Part shown: positions 17,323-26,951 of the stretch, piece by piece | How positions within the stretch are numbered: position 1 is the first letter of the stretch | Layout of the letters: each line of letters begins with the position of its first letter | NCBI RefSeq assembly: GCF_938045345.1 | Contig: NZ_CALIMS010000006.1 | Coordinates: 1 to 64,000, forward strand | DNA from: an uncultured Campylobacter sp. | GTDB lineage: Bacteria; Campylobacterota; Campylobacteria; Campylobacterales; Campylobacteraceae | Length of the DNA: 64,000 bases | Direction: 5' to 3' | Made by a program: the position numbers and the translations under genes | The notes under the pieces: model-generated | What the model was told of the DNA's origin: nothing | Database searches by the model: none | The model's input: only the letters and a program-made list of their open reading frames with translations

Positions 17323-17781
17323 ATGACAAAAGCAGAAATCAAAGAGTTAATGGACTTTTTCGGCGAAAAGCAAGGCATTAACGAGCTAAAAATTAAAGAT
17401 AAAGATTTTGAGATCGAGATAAAAAAATATGGCCCATGCGGTGGGAGCACGCCTCAGCTCGCCGCACCGGCACCCGCTCCGCAACTTGCTGCGCCTTCGG
17501 TAAACGTGCTCGTGGGCGATAAGCCCGCCTCAAAAGGCGCGATGGATACGATCGACAGCCCGATGGTAGGTACTTTTTATAAAGCGCCAAGTCCCGGTGC
17601 GGCAGAGTTCGTAAGCGTGGGCCAGGTCGTGCATAAGGGTGATACAATCGGCATAATAGAAGCGATGAAGATTATGAACGAGATCGAGGCGGAATTCGAC
17701 TGCCGCATCAAAAAAGCCCTCGTCGAGGATGGACAGCCTGTCGAATACGCTATGGCGCTGTTTGAGGTCGAGAAGCTATGA
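17323..17781 (+). CDS. accB: Biotin carboxyl carrier protein of acetyl-CoA carboxylase
   Basis: AccB carries carboxybiotin between the biotin carboxylase and carboxyltransferase parts of acetyl-CoA carboxylase, the first step in fatty-acid synthesis. The 152-residue protein has an N-terminal helical segment (MTKAEIKELMDFFGEKQG), a Pro/Ala-rich linker (APAPAPQLAAPS) and a C-terminal biotinyl domain with the acceptor lysine in IEAMKIMNEIEA. AGGAG precedes the ATG. The stop overlaps the accC ATG by four bases. Confidence 0.97.
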   Translation: MTKAEIKELMDFFGEKQGINELKIKDKDFEIEIKKYGPCGGSTPQLAAPAPAPQLAAPSVNVLVGDKPASKGAMDTIDSPMVGTFYKAPSPGAAEFVSVGQVVHKGDTIGIIEAMKIMNEIEAEFDCRIKKALVEDGQPVEYAMALFEVEKL

Positions 17782-19115
17782 GAGAGCTTAAAAAGATCCT
17801 CATTGCAAATCGCGGCGAGATAGCGCTTAGAGCGCTTCGCACGATCCAAGAGATGGGCAAGCAAGCCATCGTCGTGCACTCTACCGCCGATCAGGACGCG
17901 CTTTACGTGAAATACGCCGACGCGTCGGTCTGTATAGGCGGACCGCGCAGTAGCGATAGTTACCTAAATATCCCCGCGATCATCACAGCCTGCGAGCTAA
18001 CTGAAGCTGACGCGATATTTCCGGGATACGGCTTTTTGAGTGAAAGTCAAAATTTCGTCGAAATTTGCGCCAAGCACGGCATTAAATTTATCGGTCCAAG
18101 CGTCGAGGCGATGACCTTGATGAGCGATAAGAGCAAGGCTAAGCAAGTGATGATGCGCGCGGGCATCCCCGTAGTGCCTGGCAGCGACGGCGCGATTGCA
18201 AGTGTCGAAGAGGCACGCAAGCTAGCCGCCGAAATCGGCTATCCGGTCATCATTAAAGCCGCAGCCGGCGGCGGCGGGCGCGGAATGCGCGTGGTCGAGC
18301 GCGAAGAGGATATCGAAAAGCTATTTTGGTCGGCAGAGAGCGAAGCGATGAGCGCGTTTGGCGACGGCACGATGTATATGGAAAAATATATCACAAACCC
18401 CCGCCACATCGAGGTTCAGGTCTTAGGCGACGAGCACGGACATGTCGTGCATATCGGCGAGCGCGACTGCTCAATGCAGCGCCGCCACCAAAAGTTGATC
18501 GAAGAAAGTCCAGCCGTGATCTTGGATGAGCCGACGCGAAAAAGCCTGCATGAAACGGCGGTTCGCGCCGCTAAGGCGATCGGATACGCAAGCGCGGGAA
18601 CGTTTGAGTTTTTATACGATAGCAAGGACAAGAAATTCTATTTCATCGAGATGAATACCCGCCTGCAAGTCGAACACACCGTAAGCGAGATGCGAAGCGG
18701 GCTCGATCTGATCGAGTGGATGATCCGTATCGCACAGGGCGAGAAACTGCTGCCGCAAAGCGAGATAAAATTTAGCGGGCATGCGCTTGAGTGCCGCATC
18801 ACCGCCGAGGACTCTAAAAGTTTTATGCCAAACCCGGGTAAAATCACAAAATACGTTGCTCCGGGCGGCAGAAACGTCCGTATGGACAGCCACGTCTATG
18901 AGGGCTACTCGGTGCCGCCTTACTACGACAGCATGATCGGCAAGCTCATCGTTTACGACAAGGACCGCGCGCGTGCGATTGCGAAGATGAAGGTCGCTCT
19001 AGATGAGCTCATCATCGGCGGTATAAAATCGACGCGCGATTTTCATCTTAGGATGATGAATAACCCCGATTTCGTGGATAATAACTACGACACAAATTAC
19101 CTAGCCAAGCACTGA
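17778..19115 (+). CDS. accC: Biotin carboxylase of acetyl-CoA carboxylase
   Basis: AccC carboxylates the biotin on AccB using ATP and bicarbonate. The 445-residue ATP-grasp enzyme begins KKILIANRGEIALRALRT and has the glycine-rich loop AAAGGGGRGMRVV. It also has the metal and catalytic region MNTRLQVEHTVSEM, and ends in the usual C-terminal domain (GHALECRITAED, PPYYDSMIGKLIVY). Length is standard. It is translated from an ATG overlapping the accB stop and is followed by a hairpin terminator. Confidence 0.97.
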   Translation: MRELKKILIANRGEIALRALRTIQEMGKQAIVVHSTADQDALYVKYADASVCIGGPRSSDSYLNIPAIITACELTEADAIFPGYGFLSESQNFVEICAKHGIKFIGPSVEAMTLMSDKSKAKQVMMRAGIPVVPGSDGAIASVEEARKLAAEIGYPVIIKAAAGGGGRGMRVVEREEDIEKLFWSAESEAMSAFGDGTMYMEKYITNPRHIEVQVLGDEHGHVVHIGERDCSMQRRHQKLIEESPAVILDEPTRKSLHETAVRAAKAIGYASAGTFEFLYDSKDKKFYFIEMNTRLQVEHTVSEMRSGLDLIEWMIRIAQGEKLLPQSEIKFSGHALECRITAEDSKSFMPNPGKITKYVAPGGRNVRMDSHVYEGYSVPPYYDSMIGKLIVYDKDRARAIAKMKVALDELIIGGIKSTRDFHLRMMNNPDFVDNNYDTNYLAKH

Positions 19116-19119
19116 ATTT

Positions 19120-19151
19120 AAAATTCCAAGGGATGATACTCTTGGAATTTT
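19120..19151 (+). terminator. Hairpin terminator after accC
   Basis: An 11-bp perfect stem, AAAATTCCAAG (19120-19130) with CTTGGAATTTT (19141-19151), encloses a 10-base loop four bases after the accC stop. The run of T is within the 3' arm rather than after it, so termination strength is uncertain. Confidence 0.6.
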
Positions 19152-19677
19152 AAAATTTATTTGAAATTCTGCATTCAAGATTCCGTTTAAAATTTTATAT
19201 TTAAAAATCTACTTGAAATTTTGTTTTAAAATTTTATCGCGCCACGTTTTAAATTTTGCTATTAAATTTGCCGTCAAATTTAGGTGAAGATGCGCGAGAT
19301 GCGTCGTCGCACGTGTTTTACGGCGAGATTAATGCTAGGTTCGGTTTAAATTTTACGTTCTGTGGCGATTTAAATTTAGAATATATGTCTTGCCACCGCA
19401 AATATTCGCTTTGATCCGCACCGATCTAGTTAAAATTTTAAGTCGCGTACGCGCTTTAATTATCTATTTCGGCGAGTGGTTACCGATGAGCGAGTAAGCG
19501 GCTAAAATTTACCGCGCGCCGCCTGCGCCCATTCGGTGTAAACTTGACCGCGCTTGCCGTTGCGAGTATGAAAAAGAGTATCGAGCTGCAAATTTTAAAC
19601 TATCTCGTCGCACGCGCTTAAGAAATGGTGTTCTGCTTTACGAACAGAACATTTCAGATTCTCAAATTGTCAAAATT
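19152..19677. other. Intergenic region with no gene
   Basis: About 525 bases between the accC terminator and a convergent gene. The first 120 bases are a dense set of AAATTTTA-like words. The remainder has moderate GC but stops in all frames; no start codon with ribosome site gives more than a few dozen codons. A short repeat, GTTCTGCTTTACGAACAGAAC near 19629, forms a 7-bp hairpin (GTTCTG/CAGAAC) and may terminate the reverse gene that ends at 19678. Confidence 0.4.
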
Positions 19678-20685
19678 TCAAACCCCGAATTCCTCGTAAA
19701 ATTTATTTAGATAATCGGCGTAGTAAAAGTTTTGATTTCTAGCGTCAAATTTGCCCGCTAGCTCCAAAGCTGTTTTATAGTCGTTCTCGTCGCCAAACGC
19801 GCTAACGGCGATGAAAAATCGCAAGTCGTTTAGATCGTCGTTACCGTCAAGTATCGACGCGGAGTGCTTGCGAGCTAAGCTTATCGCCATCTCACGCTCA
19901 TCCAGCCTAACGGCGATCTCGATGAGCGGCGCGATCTGGTTTATGACGCGAGGATTTGACTCGATGATCTCCGCGGCCTTTGGCAGCAGGGTTTTTGCCT
20001 CCTCTATCTTGCCCGTCTTTATCATACTAAAAAGTGTCGGCGCGTAGGTTATGTGCGGCACCTCGGAGCAAGTTAGCTCGCCCGAGAGTATCGGCGCGGC
20101 AAGCCCAAGCGCCGCTGCGTGCTCACCTGCAAAATTTAAATACGCGATCTCACCCGATACTTCGCACGCCTCGCAATCATTCATATCGTCTTTGGCGAGC
20201 TTTTTCCACAGCTCGTAGTTTGCCCTCATTTCTCTGGCGTCGCCCATGTCGATGTTTTGGTTCATCAAAGCCTTGTAATAAGCCGCCAGCGAGAGCTCCA
20301 AGCGCTCGTAGTAAAACAGCATCGCTTCGTTCACCTCATCTATGAGCTCTTTTTCGATCATGGAGCTTTTGGCGACGCCCGAGACGATCCATTTAAATTT
20401 CCACAGACAGCTCTCAAAGTCGCCGAAATTTGGGTATTCGCTTTCGCTATCTTTCAAATTTTGCGCGATGTAGTTCGTGAGCCACATTAGCGCTCTCGTT
20501 CTTAAAACCGCGCCAAATTTTTCAAAATCGTCGTTTAAAACAAAGTCGCAAATTTGCGTGGCAAAGTCAAAATTTTCCACCTCGATGGTGCCCTTTATCG
20601 CATCAAACAGATACTCCTCTTTATCCGCCAGCCTATCAAATTGCCTTAGCTTTTCATAAAGCCCCTCTAGCGAGCTCTGTTTCAT
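19678..20685 (-). CDS. Helical-repeat protein of unknown function
   Basis: A 335-residue, almost entirely helical cytoplasmic protein with no signal peptide or membrane helix. Pairs of amphipathic helices with spaced small and aromatic residues (for example FATQICDFVLNDDFEKFGAVLR, GEHAAALGLAAPIL, GKIEEAKTLLPKAAEII) look like degenerate TPR or similar alpha-solenoid repeats, best in the C-terminal half. A CEAC pair lies in the middle (NDCEACEVS). GAGGAG precedes the ATG. No function can be assigned; scaffolding or protein binding is the usual role of such repeats. It stands alone between two intergenic regions. Confidence 0.75.
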   Translation of the reverse strand: MKQSSLEGLYEKLRQFDRLADKEEYLFDAIKGTIEVENFDFATQICDFVLNDDFEKFGAVLRTRALMWLTNYIAQNLKDSESEYPNFGDFESCLWKFKWIVSGVAKSSMIEKELIDEVNEAMLFYYERLELSLAAYYKALMNQNIDMGDAREMRANYELWKKLAKDDMNDCEACEVSGEIAYLNFAGEHAAALGLAAPILSGELTCSEVPHITYAPTLFSMIKTGKIEEAKTLLPKAAEIIESNPRVINQIAPLIEIAVRLDEREMAISLARKHSASILDGNDDLNDLRFFIAVSAFGDENDYKTALELAGKFDARNQNFYYADYLNKFYEEFGV

Positions 20686-20920
20686 TCCTGCTCCTCGTTA
20701 AATTTTGCGATAATTATATCCGTTTAATCTGAAGCTAAGCGGCTCATCGCGATTTTAAAACCCAAAAGGCAAAATTTAAAATTTATAGCGTTATCTTAAA
20801 GCGGCTCTGCTCGCGCCGTTTTAGCGCCCTATTTGCCGTCGCAATAGGCAAATTTCAGCTTCGTTATATAAATTTGATATTAAAATGCCGTATTCATAAA
20901 TTTTTTAAAAAAGGAGATTT

Positions 20921-22159
20921 ATGGACATAAACACACGGCGCTTTAAAAGCGAGTTTGAGCAGATAAGCCGCTTTGGGGCTTTGGCGGGCGGCGGGCTTAC
21001 GCGGCTTGCGTTTTCGCGCGAGGATAAAGCGGCGCGCAACTTCCTCATATCGCTACTTCAAAAAGAAAATTTCAAGATCAAAATCGACGATATGGGCAAT
21101 ATTTTCGTTAAATTTATGGACGTTAAAAATCCCGATCTACCGTCCGTAAGTGCTGGCTCGCATATCGATAGCGTGCCGCAGGGCGGCTTTTACGACGGCA
21201 CGCTAGGCGTCATGGCCGCTTTAGAGGCGATCCGCGCGGTGCGAGATAGCGGAGAGAGGCTTGCGCGACCGCTGGAGCTCATCGTCTTTGTTTGCGAGGA
21301 ATCAAGCCGCTTTAAAATGGCGACCGTAGGCAGTAAGATAATTAGTGGCAAGCTCTCGCGGCAGCGGCTAGGCGAGCTAAAGGATCCGGACGGAATTTCG
21401 CTATTTGACGCCATGCAGGAGTTTGGGCTAAATCCCGCAAATTTAAAAAGCTGCGTCCTGCCCAAATCCAGCTTTCATAGCTATATCGAGCTTCATATCG
21501 AGCAGGGGCCGGTATTGCAGCGACGCGGCATCCCAGTAGGCATCGTCACGGGTATCGCCGCGCCCGTGCGATACGAGCTGCGAATCGAGGGTAGAGCCGA
21601 TCACAGCGGCGCTACGCCGATGGATATGCGCTGCGACGCCCTAGCTTGCGCTAGCGAGATCGTTTTAAGCGCGGAGAGGATCGCTAAGGCGGGCAAAACC
21701 ACGGTCGCGACGGCGGGCTATGCAAACGCGCTACCCGGCGTGCTAAACGTAATCCCGAGCTCCTGCACGCTAGGTCTTGATATACGCGATATAGACGAGG
21801 AGGCGCTTAGGGCGGCGGACGATAAAATTTGCGCGGCGATAGATGAAATTTGCACTCGCCGAGGGTGTAAATTCGAACTAAAAAATCTCATCAAAGACCG
21901 CCCCGTAAAGCTAAGCGAGGAGATGATAGATCTGCTTGAGAGCTGTGCCTGCGAGCTTAAAATTCCAAGCCTAAGGCTTCCTAGCGGCGCGGGACACGAC
22001 GCGATGAATATGACGGAGCTCGCAGGTCGCGTGGGGATGCTTTTCGTGCCGTGCAAGGACGGCATCAGCCACAACGTAAACGAAAGCATAAACTGGAACG
22101 ACGCCTTCGCCGCTACGAAGGTTTTAGCCGCGGCGATGTTAAGCTTAGCCAAAGAATAA
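20921..22159 (+). CDS. M20-family amidohydrolase, N-carbamoyl-amino-acid hydrolase / allantoate amidohydrolase type
   Basis: A 412-residue metal-dependent hydrolase of the Zn-dependent carbamoylase (hydantoinase/carbamoylase) family. Metal ligands are seen in GSHIDSVPQGGFYDGTLGV (His and the bridging Asp), FVCEESSRF (Glu pair) and ELHIEQGPVL; the dimerisation-domain motif GRADHSGATPMDMR and the last ligand in LPSGAGHDAMNM are present. Such enzymes cleave the carbamoyl group from N-carbamoyl amino acids, ureidoglycine or similar amides; the exact substrate cannot be read. AAGGAG precedes the ATG. It heads a five-gene operon with two more amidases/peptidases and a dicarboxylate carrier. Confidence 0.88.
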   Translation: MDINTRRFKSEFEQISRFGALAGGGLTRLAFSREDKAARNFLISLLQKENFKIKIDDMGNIFVKFMDVKNPDLPSVSAGSHIDSVPQGGFYDGTLGVMAALEAIRAVRDSGERLARPLELIVFVCEESSRFKMATVGSKIISGKLSRQRLGELKDPDGISLFDAMQEFGLNPANLKSCVLPKSSFHSYIELHIEQGPVLQRRGIPVGIVTGIAAPVRYELRIEGRADHSGATPMDMRCDALACASEIVLSAERIAKAGKTTVATAGYANALPGVLNVIPSSCTLGLDIRDIDEEALRAADDKICAAIDEICTRRGCKFELKNLIKDRPVKLSEEMIDLLESCACELKIPSLRLPSGAGHDAMNMTELAGRVGMLFVPCKDGISHNVNESINWNDAFAATKVLAAAMLSLAKE

Positions 22160-22169
22160 AGGAGAGAAG

Positions 22170-23486
22170 ATGGATACTATCGCACAAAAAGTAGAGGCGC
22201 TCAAAGGCGAGATGATCAGGGATCGCAGGTTTTTTCACTCGCATCCCGAGACGGGCTGGTTTACCTTTTTTACGACCGCGGTTATCGCAGATCGAATGCA
22301 GCGCCTGGGCTATGAGATAAAGCTCGGTCGCGAGGTTGTAAAGGCTGAGGCAAGGCAGGGCGTAGGTAGCAAGGATGCCTGCGAGAAGGCGAGGCAGCGC
22401 GCCGAGGGGCTTCTAAACGCAGATCAGATAAAATTTCTTGATGCGATGGAGGATGGGCTAACGGGTCTCGTGGCCGAAATAGACACGGGGCGCGCGGGCA
22501 AGACGGTCGCTTTTAGATTTGACATAGACGGCGTGGACGTGACCGAGAGCATGGATGCGGATCACCGCCCTTTTAAGGAGGGCTTTCGCTCCGACATTAA
22601 CGGCATCACGCACGCGTGCGGGCACGATGGGCATATCACGATGGGGCTTGCTTTAGCAAAGCTGATCGCGCAGAGCTTAGATGATTTTAGCGGTAAATTT
22701 AGATTTATCTTTCAAACCGCCGAGGAGGGCACCAGAGGCGCCGTAGGTATGGAAGCTGCGGGCGTTACCAAGGGCGTAGATTATCTGCTGGGCGGTCATA
22801 TCGGCTTTCAGGCAAACACGATGAGAGGCATCATCTGCGGTACCAAAAAGCTACTTGCGACCACTAAATTTGATGTAAGCTTAAAAGGTAAGTCCGCTCA
22901 CGCAGCGGGCGCGCCGCAAAACGGAGCCAATGCTCTGCTCGCGGCAGCCGAGATGGCGCTTGATATGCACGGCATCACGAGGCACGCAGACGGCGTCACG
23001 CGTATCAACGTCGGCGTGCTGCGCGCGGGCGAAGGACGCAACGTCATCGCGCCTAACGGCTATCTTGCGTGCGAGACTCGCGGCGAGAGCACGGAGCTGA
23101 ATGAGTTTATGAAGGCCAAATGCATGGACATAGTGGAAGGCGTTTCTAAAATTTACGGCGTTAGCTACGACGTGCAGGTTACGGGCGGCACCGCGGGCGG
23201 CGATAGCGACGAGGCTACAACGCAGCTTTACGAGGATGCGGCGAAGGCGTCGCCGTTTATCGACGATGATAAAATCGTAAGGGAGCTAAATTTTGGCGCA
23301 TGCGAGGACTTCGCGCATTTTATGCGCTCGGTGCAAGATGCGGGCGGCAAGAGCGGATATCTGATGATCGGCACGACGCTTGCGGCGGGGCATCACAACG
23401 GTAAATTCGACTTCGACGAGGATTCGCTACTTGCGGGAGTGGACGTTTATCTGCGCTGCGCGTATAAGCTAAACGGCAAAATTTAA
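22170..23486 (+). CDS. abgA: AbgA-like M20 amidohydrolase
   Basis: A 438-residue M20 peptidase closely resembling AbgA, the catalytic subunit of p-aminobenzoyl-glutamate hydrolase. Matching segments include RRFFHSHPETGWFTFFT, GREVVKAEAR, FDIDGVDVTE, the metal motif THACGHDGHITMGL, QTAEEGTRGAVGM, TTKFDVSLKGKSAHA and the end LAAGHHNGKFDFDED. Length equals E. coli AbgA. The AbgB partner is not adjacent, so the true substrate may be another N-acyl amino acid or dipeptide. A GGAGA site lies ten bases after the previous stop. Aligning with AbgA rather than generic hippurate hydrolase is supported by the 60-residue insert after GRE. Confidence 0.83.
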   Translation: MDTIAQKVEALKGEMIRDRRFFHSHPETGWFTFFTTAVIADRMQRLGYEIKLGREVVKAEARQGVGSKDACEKARQRAEGLLNADQIKFLDAMEDGLTGLVAEIDTGRAGKTVAFRFDIDGVDVTESMDADHRPFKEGFRSDINGITHACGHDGHITMGLALAKLIAQSLDDFSGKFRFIFQTAEEGTRGAVGMEAAGVTKGVDYLLGGHIGFQANTMRGIICGTKKLLATTKFDVSLKGKSAHAAGAPQNGANALLAAAEMALDMHGITRHADGVTRINVGVLRAGEGRNVIAPNGYLACETRGESTELNEFMKAKCMDIVEGVSKIYGVSYDVQVTGGTAGGDSDEATTQLYEDAAKASPFIDDDKIVRELNFGACEDFAHFMRSVQDAGGKSGYLMIGTTLAAGHHNGKFDFDEDSLLAGVDVYLRCAYKLNGKI

Positions 23487-23496
23487 GGAAGGCGGT

Positions 23497-24195
23497 ATGA
23501 AAAGAGCACTACTTCTAAGCGCTTCTAGTTACAAAGACAGCGGCTATCTAAACCACTGCAAGGGGTGGATCAGGGAATTTTTAGGCAGGTTATGGGAGGA
23601 TGAAATTTTATTCATTCCATTTGCGGGCGTTAGGCGCACAAGCGAGCAATACGAGCAGAAGGTCGCGGACTGCTTGGAGAGCAACAATATCAGATCGATC
23701 CATCGATTTGCCGATATGAAAGCCGCCGTTAAAAATGCCAAATCGATCTGCATCGGCGGCGGTAATACCTTCGTGCTGCTAAATGAGCTTTATAAATTTG
23801 ATCTCTTAGGCGCGATCAAAGACGCCGTGGATAGCGGTACGCCGTATTTTGGCTGGTCTGCCGGCGCAAACGTCGCAGGCAAGACGATGATGACTACCAA
23901 CGACATGCCGATCGTCTTTCCGCCCTCGCCGGTAGCTCTGGGGATCTTTCCGCACCAGATCAATCCGCACTTCATAAGCGGTAAAATTTCAAACCACAAC
24001 GGCGAGAGCAGGGAGGAGCGGCTAGAGGAGTTTTTGATTGTCAATCAAAACGACAGCGTCTATGCTATGCCCGAGGGCAGCGCGTTTTTGATAAACGGAA
24101 ACGAATGCGAGGTGATGGGGCATGCGGACGTGCTAAAATTCGAGTATAAAAAAGAGATCTCGCGCATCGCCGTGGGAAGTAAATTTAAAATTTAA
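23497..24195 (+). CDS. pepE: Dipeptidase E (alpha-aspartyl dipeptidase)
   Basis: PepE cleaves dipeptides with N-terminal aspartate, freeing Asp. The 232-residue protein has the S51 nucleophile elbow FGWSAGANVAG with Ser121, Asp136 in TTNDMP and His158 in INPHF; each is offset by one from the Ser120/Asp135/His157 triad of the Salmonella/E. coli enzyme. ICIGGGNTFVLL is the conserved glycine-rich turn. It lacks a signal peptide, so it acts in the cytoplasm. It sits between the AbgA-like hydrolase and DcuC with gaps of about ten bases. Confidence 0.93.
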   Translation: MKRALLLSASSYKDSGYLNHCKGWIREFLGRLWEDEILFIPFAGVRRTSEQYEQKVADCLESNNIRSIHRFADMKAAVKNAKSICIGGGNTFVLLNELYKFDLLGAIKDAVDSGTPYFGWSAGANVAGKTMMTTNDMPIVFPPSPVALGIFPHQINPHFISGKISNHNGESREERLEEFLIVNQNDSVYAMPEGSAFLINGNECEVMGHADVLKFEYKKEISRIAVGSKFKI

Positions 24196-24206
24196 AAGGA
24201 GTTATC

Positions 24207-25562
24207 GTGCAGACGTTTAGGTTACTTTTGGCACTTGCGGGTATCGTCGCAGTCGTCGCTTTGCTAATCATGAAGAAGGACACCAAAACCGTGCTTATCG
24301 GCGTGGGTTTGGTGCTGTGCGTGCTTTGTCTAAAGCCGCTGGACGGGCTGGGCGCCTTTACCTCGTATATGACTAAAGCGGGTCTTATTAAGGCGATCTG
24401 CGCTAGTATGGGTTTTGCCTTCGTGATGAAATTTACCGGCTGCGACCGCGCTCTTGTAAATTTACTAACCAGGCCTCTTGGAAATATTGGATTTTTATTG
24501 ATCCCTATCGTCGTGGCGCTTACATATTTTATCAATATCGCTATCCCCTCCGCTGCGGGCTGCTCGGCTGCGGTCGGCGCTACGCTGATCCCCGTGATGA
24601 TGGCTGCGGGCGTTAAACCAGAGATGGCGGGAGCTGCGGTATTTGCAGGAACTTTCGGTAGCGTTTTAAGCCCGGGCTCGGCGCACAACGTATTTGTCGC
24701 CGATATGGTAAAGGCGCACAACCCATCCTATACGGTTCAAGACGTCATCGGGGTGCAGTTTTCTAGCGCGATTACCGCTTTGATCGTGGTTTTGATCGTA
24801 ATGAGTATAACGGCGATAGTTTGCAAAGACTACACCAAGGGGGTGAATTATCTAGCTCAAAGAGAAAATTTCGCAGGTGCAGACGGCGCAAGCTCTGCCG
24901 CATCCGTCGCCGGTTCAAATTTAGATGCGCAGCCTCAGAAAATAAACGTCTTGTACGCGCTTATGCCGCTAGTGCCTTTGGTGATCTTAATCATCGGCGG
25001 TACGTCCAAGCTCAACACGATCTCCTTTCTTAAATGGACCAAGATGGGCGTCGCCGAGGCGATGCTACTAGGCGCTATCGTCACCATCGTCATTACTCTG
25101 AGCAACCCTCAAAAGATCACGAAAGAATTTTTCAAAGGTATGGGTAGCGCGTATGCCGATATCATGGGTATCATCATCGCAGCGGGCGTCTTCGTCGCGG
25201 GTCTTAGCGCGTGCGGAGCGATCGATTTCGTAATCGAGTGGCTGAAAGGCGAGCAGAGCTACGTAAAATTCGGCGGCACCTTCGTTCCGTTTTTTATGGG
25301 CGTCGTGACTGGCTCGGGAGATGCGGCGGCGATGGCGTTCAACACCGCCGTGACAGTGCACGCCGACGCGTTAGGTTTTGAACAAGATAAGCTCGGTATG
25401 GCGGTTGCGATAAGCGGCGCGTTAGGCAGGAGCGCATCGCCGATCGCAGGCGCTTGCATCGTTTGCGCGGGACTTGCGATGGTAAGCCCTATTCAGATCG
25501 CTAAAAGAACGGCCCTAGGTATGTTTCTATCCGTCTGCGTCATCGCATTTTTCATTTTGTAA
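24207..25562 (+). CDS. dcuC: C4-dicarboxylate transporter DcuC
   Basis: DcuC carries succinate, fumarate, malate or aspartate across the inner membrane under anaerobic conditions, commonly as a succinate exporter. The 451-residue protein has about 12 hydrophobic helices and the family segments MGFAFVMKFTGCDRALVNLL, FINIAIPSAAGCSAAVGATLIPVM, GTFGSVLSPGSAHNVFVADM and VVTGSGDAAAMAFNTAV. The start is GTG at 24207, preceded by AAGGAG. In an operon with PepE and PepT it probably exchanges the C4 acids produced from aspartyl peptides. Confidence 0.92.
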   Translation: MQTFRLLLALAGIVAVVALLIMKKDTKTVLIGVGLVLCVLCLKPLDGLGAFTSYMTKAGLIKAICASMGFAFVMKFTGCDRALVNLLTRPLGNIGFLLIPIVVALTYFINIAIPSAAGCSAAVGATLIPVMMAAGVKPEMAGAAVFAGTFGSVLSPGSAHNVFVADMVKAHNPSYTVQDVIGVQFSSAITALIVVLIVMSITAIVCKDYTKGVNYLAQRENFAGADGASSAASVAGSNLDAQPQKINVLYALMPLVPLVILIIGGTSKLNTISFLKWTKMGVAEAMLLGAIVTIVITLSNPQKITKEFFKGMGSAYADIMGIIIAAGVFVAGLSACGAIDFVIEWLKGEQSYVKFGGTFVPFFMGVVTGSGDAAAMAFNTAVTVHADALGFEQDKLGMAVAISGALGRSASPIAGACIVCAGLAMVSPIQIAKRTALGMFLSVCVIAFFIL

Positions 25563-25574
25563 AAGGAGCTTAAT

Positions 25575-26807
25575 ATGGATATCGTGCAGAGGTTTTTAAA
25601 TTATACCAAGATCAACACCACCACAAATAGAGCCGCGGGCGCGGCGGGTATAATGCCCTCAAACCCCAAGGAGCTCGAGCTTGCAGGTCTCATAAAAGGC
25701 GAGCTCGAAGCCTTGGGCATAAAAAATATCAGCCTTAGCGAGAAGTCGATTTTGATCGCTAAAATTCCCTCAAATTTAGACGCGCCCGCTGCGAGCATAG
25801 CGTTTTTTGCCCACCTTGATACCAGCGCCGAGCAGACGAATGATACCAAAGCTCAGATCGTAAGATACGAAGGCGGCGATATCTGCCTAAATAAAGAGCT
25901 TGGGATCTATCTCAAAGCGAGCGAAAATGAGGAGCTGCAAGATTACAAAGCAGACGAGATCATCGTAACGGACGGTACCAGCTTACTAGGCGCCGACGAT
26001 AAGGCGGCGATTGCTGCGATCGTGAATGCGCTGGAATTTTTCGTCCAAAATCCGCAGATCAAACACGGCGAGATAATCGCCTGCTTCGTGCCGGACGAGG
26101 AGCAGGGCTTGCGGGGCGCAAAGGCGCTGGATGTAAGCGAGGTAGGCGCGGATTTTGGCTACTGCCTTGATTGCTGCGGCATCGGCGAGTTTATCTACGA
26201 GAATTGGAACGCGGGCGATTGCGTCGTTACCTTCAAAGGCCAGTCGGCTCATCCGATGAACGCCAAGGGCAAGCTCGTAAATTCCTTGCTTTTGGCGCAT
26301 AAGTTTATCTCGCTGCTGCCTGCGGGCGAGGCGCCCGAATATACAGAGGGAAAGGAGGGTTATTTTTGGGTCAAGGAGCTTAGCGGCAATAGCGCAAAAA
26401 CCGTCCTAAAGATTGACGTGAGGGAATTTGACGAGAAAAGATACGAGCAGCGTATGGAATTTTTGCAAAAAACTGCGGACGGGCTTCGCGAGATCTGGGG
26501 CGATCGGATCGAAATTTCGCTAAACGACCGCTACAAAAACGTCTATAACTTTTTGAAAAACGATGATGCGCCCGCGATTCGCTTTGCGAAGCAGGCTTTT
26601 AAAAGCCTAAACATCGAGCCCAAGATCAAGCCTATGCGAGGCGGCTACGACGGCGCCGTCATCTCCGCAAAGGGATTGCCGTGCCCGAACCTCTTTACCG
26701 GCGGGCATAATTTCCACTCGATCTACGAGTATCTGCCCGTAGGCTCTTTAAAAGCGGCGAGCGAAGTGGTTAAGCAGATCATAACGCTGGCGGCGGCGCG
26801 AGCCTAG
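25575..26807 (+). CDS. pepT: Peptidase T (tripeptide aminopeptidase)
   Basis: PepT removes the N-terminal residue from tripeptides in the cytoplasm. The 410-residue M20 enzyme has FFAHLDTSAEQT, SLLGADDKAAIAAIVNAL (metal and catalytic Asp), VPDEEQGLRGAKAL (Glu pair), DCCGIGEFIYENWNA, SAHPMNAKGKLVNSLL and the terminal GGYDGAVISAKGLPCPNLFTGGHNFHS. Length is standard. AAAGGAG lies before the ATG, 12 bases after dcuC. It closes the peptide operon. Confidence 0.95.
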   Translation: MDIVQRFLNYTKINTTTNRAAGAAGIMPSNPKELELAGLIKGELEALGIKNISLSEKSILIAKIPSNLDAPAASIAFFAHLDTSAEQTNDTKAQIVRYEGGDICLNKELGIYLKASENEELQDYKADEIIVTDGTSLLGADDKAAIAAIVNALEFFVQNPQIKHGEIIACFVPDEEQGLRGAKALDVSEVGADFGYCLDCCGIGEFIYENWNAGDCVVTFKGQSAHPMNAKGKLVNSLLLAHKFISLLPAGEAPEYTEGKEGYFWVKELSGNSAKTVLKIDVREFDEKRYEQRMEFLQKTADGLREIWGDRIEISLNDRYKNVYNFLKNDDAPAIRFAKQAFKSLNIEPKIKPMRGGYDGAVISAKGLPCPNLFTGGHNFHSIYEYLPVGSLKAASEVVKQIITLAAARA

Positions 26808-26951
26808 CTCGGGCGCTTTCTGCTCCGCGCGCAGATTTGATTTTAAAATTTTGCTAGTTTATCTCGCCTATTTTGCTACGAAATTTGGCCTTGCTCGGCG
26901 GAATTTCTCCTTGCTTTGCGGAATTTCGCAGCGGACAGAATTTTACTCTGC

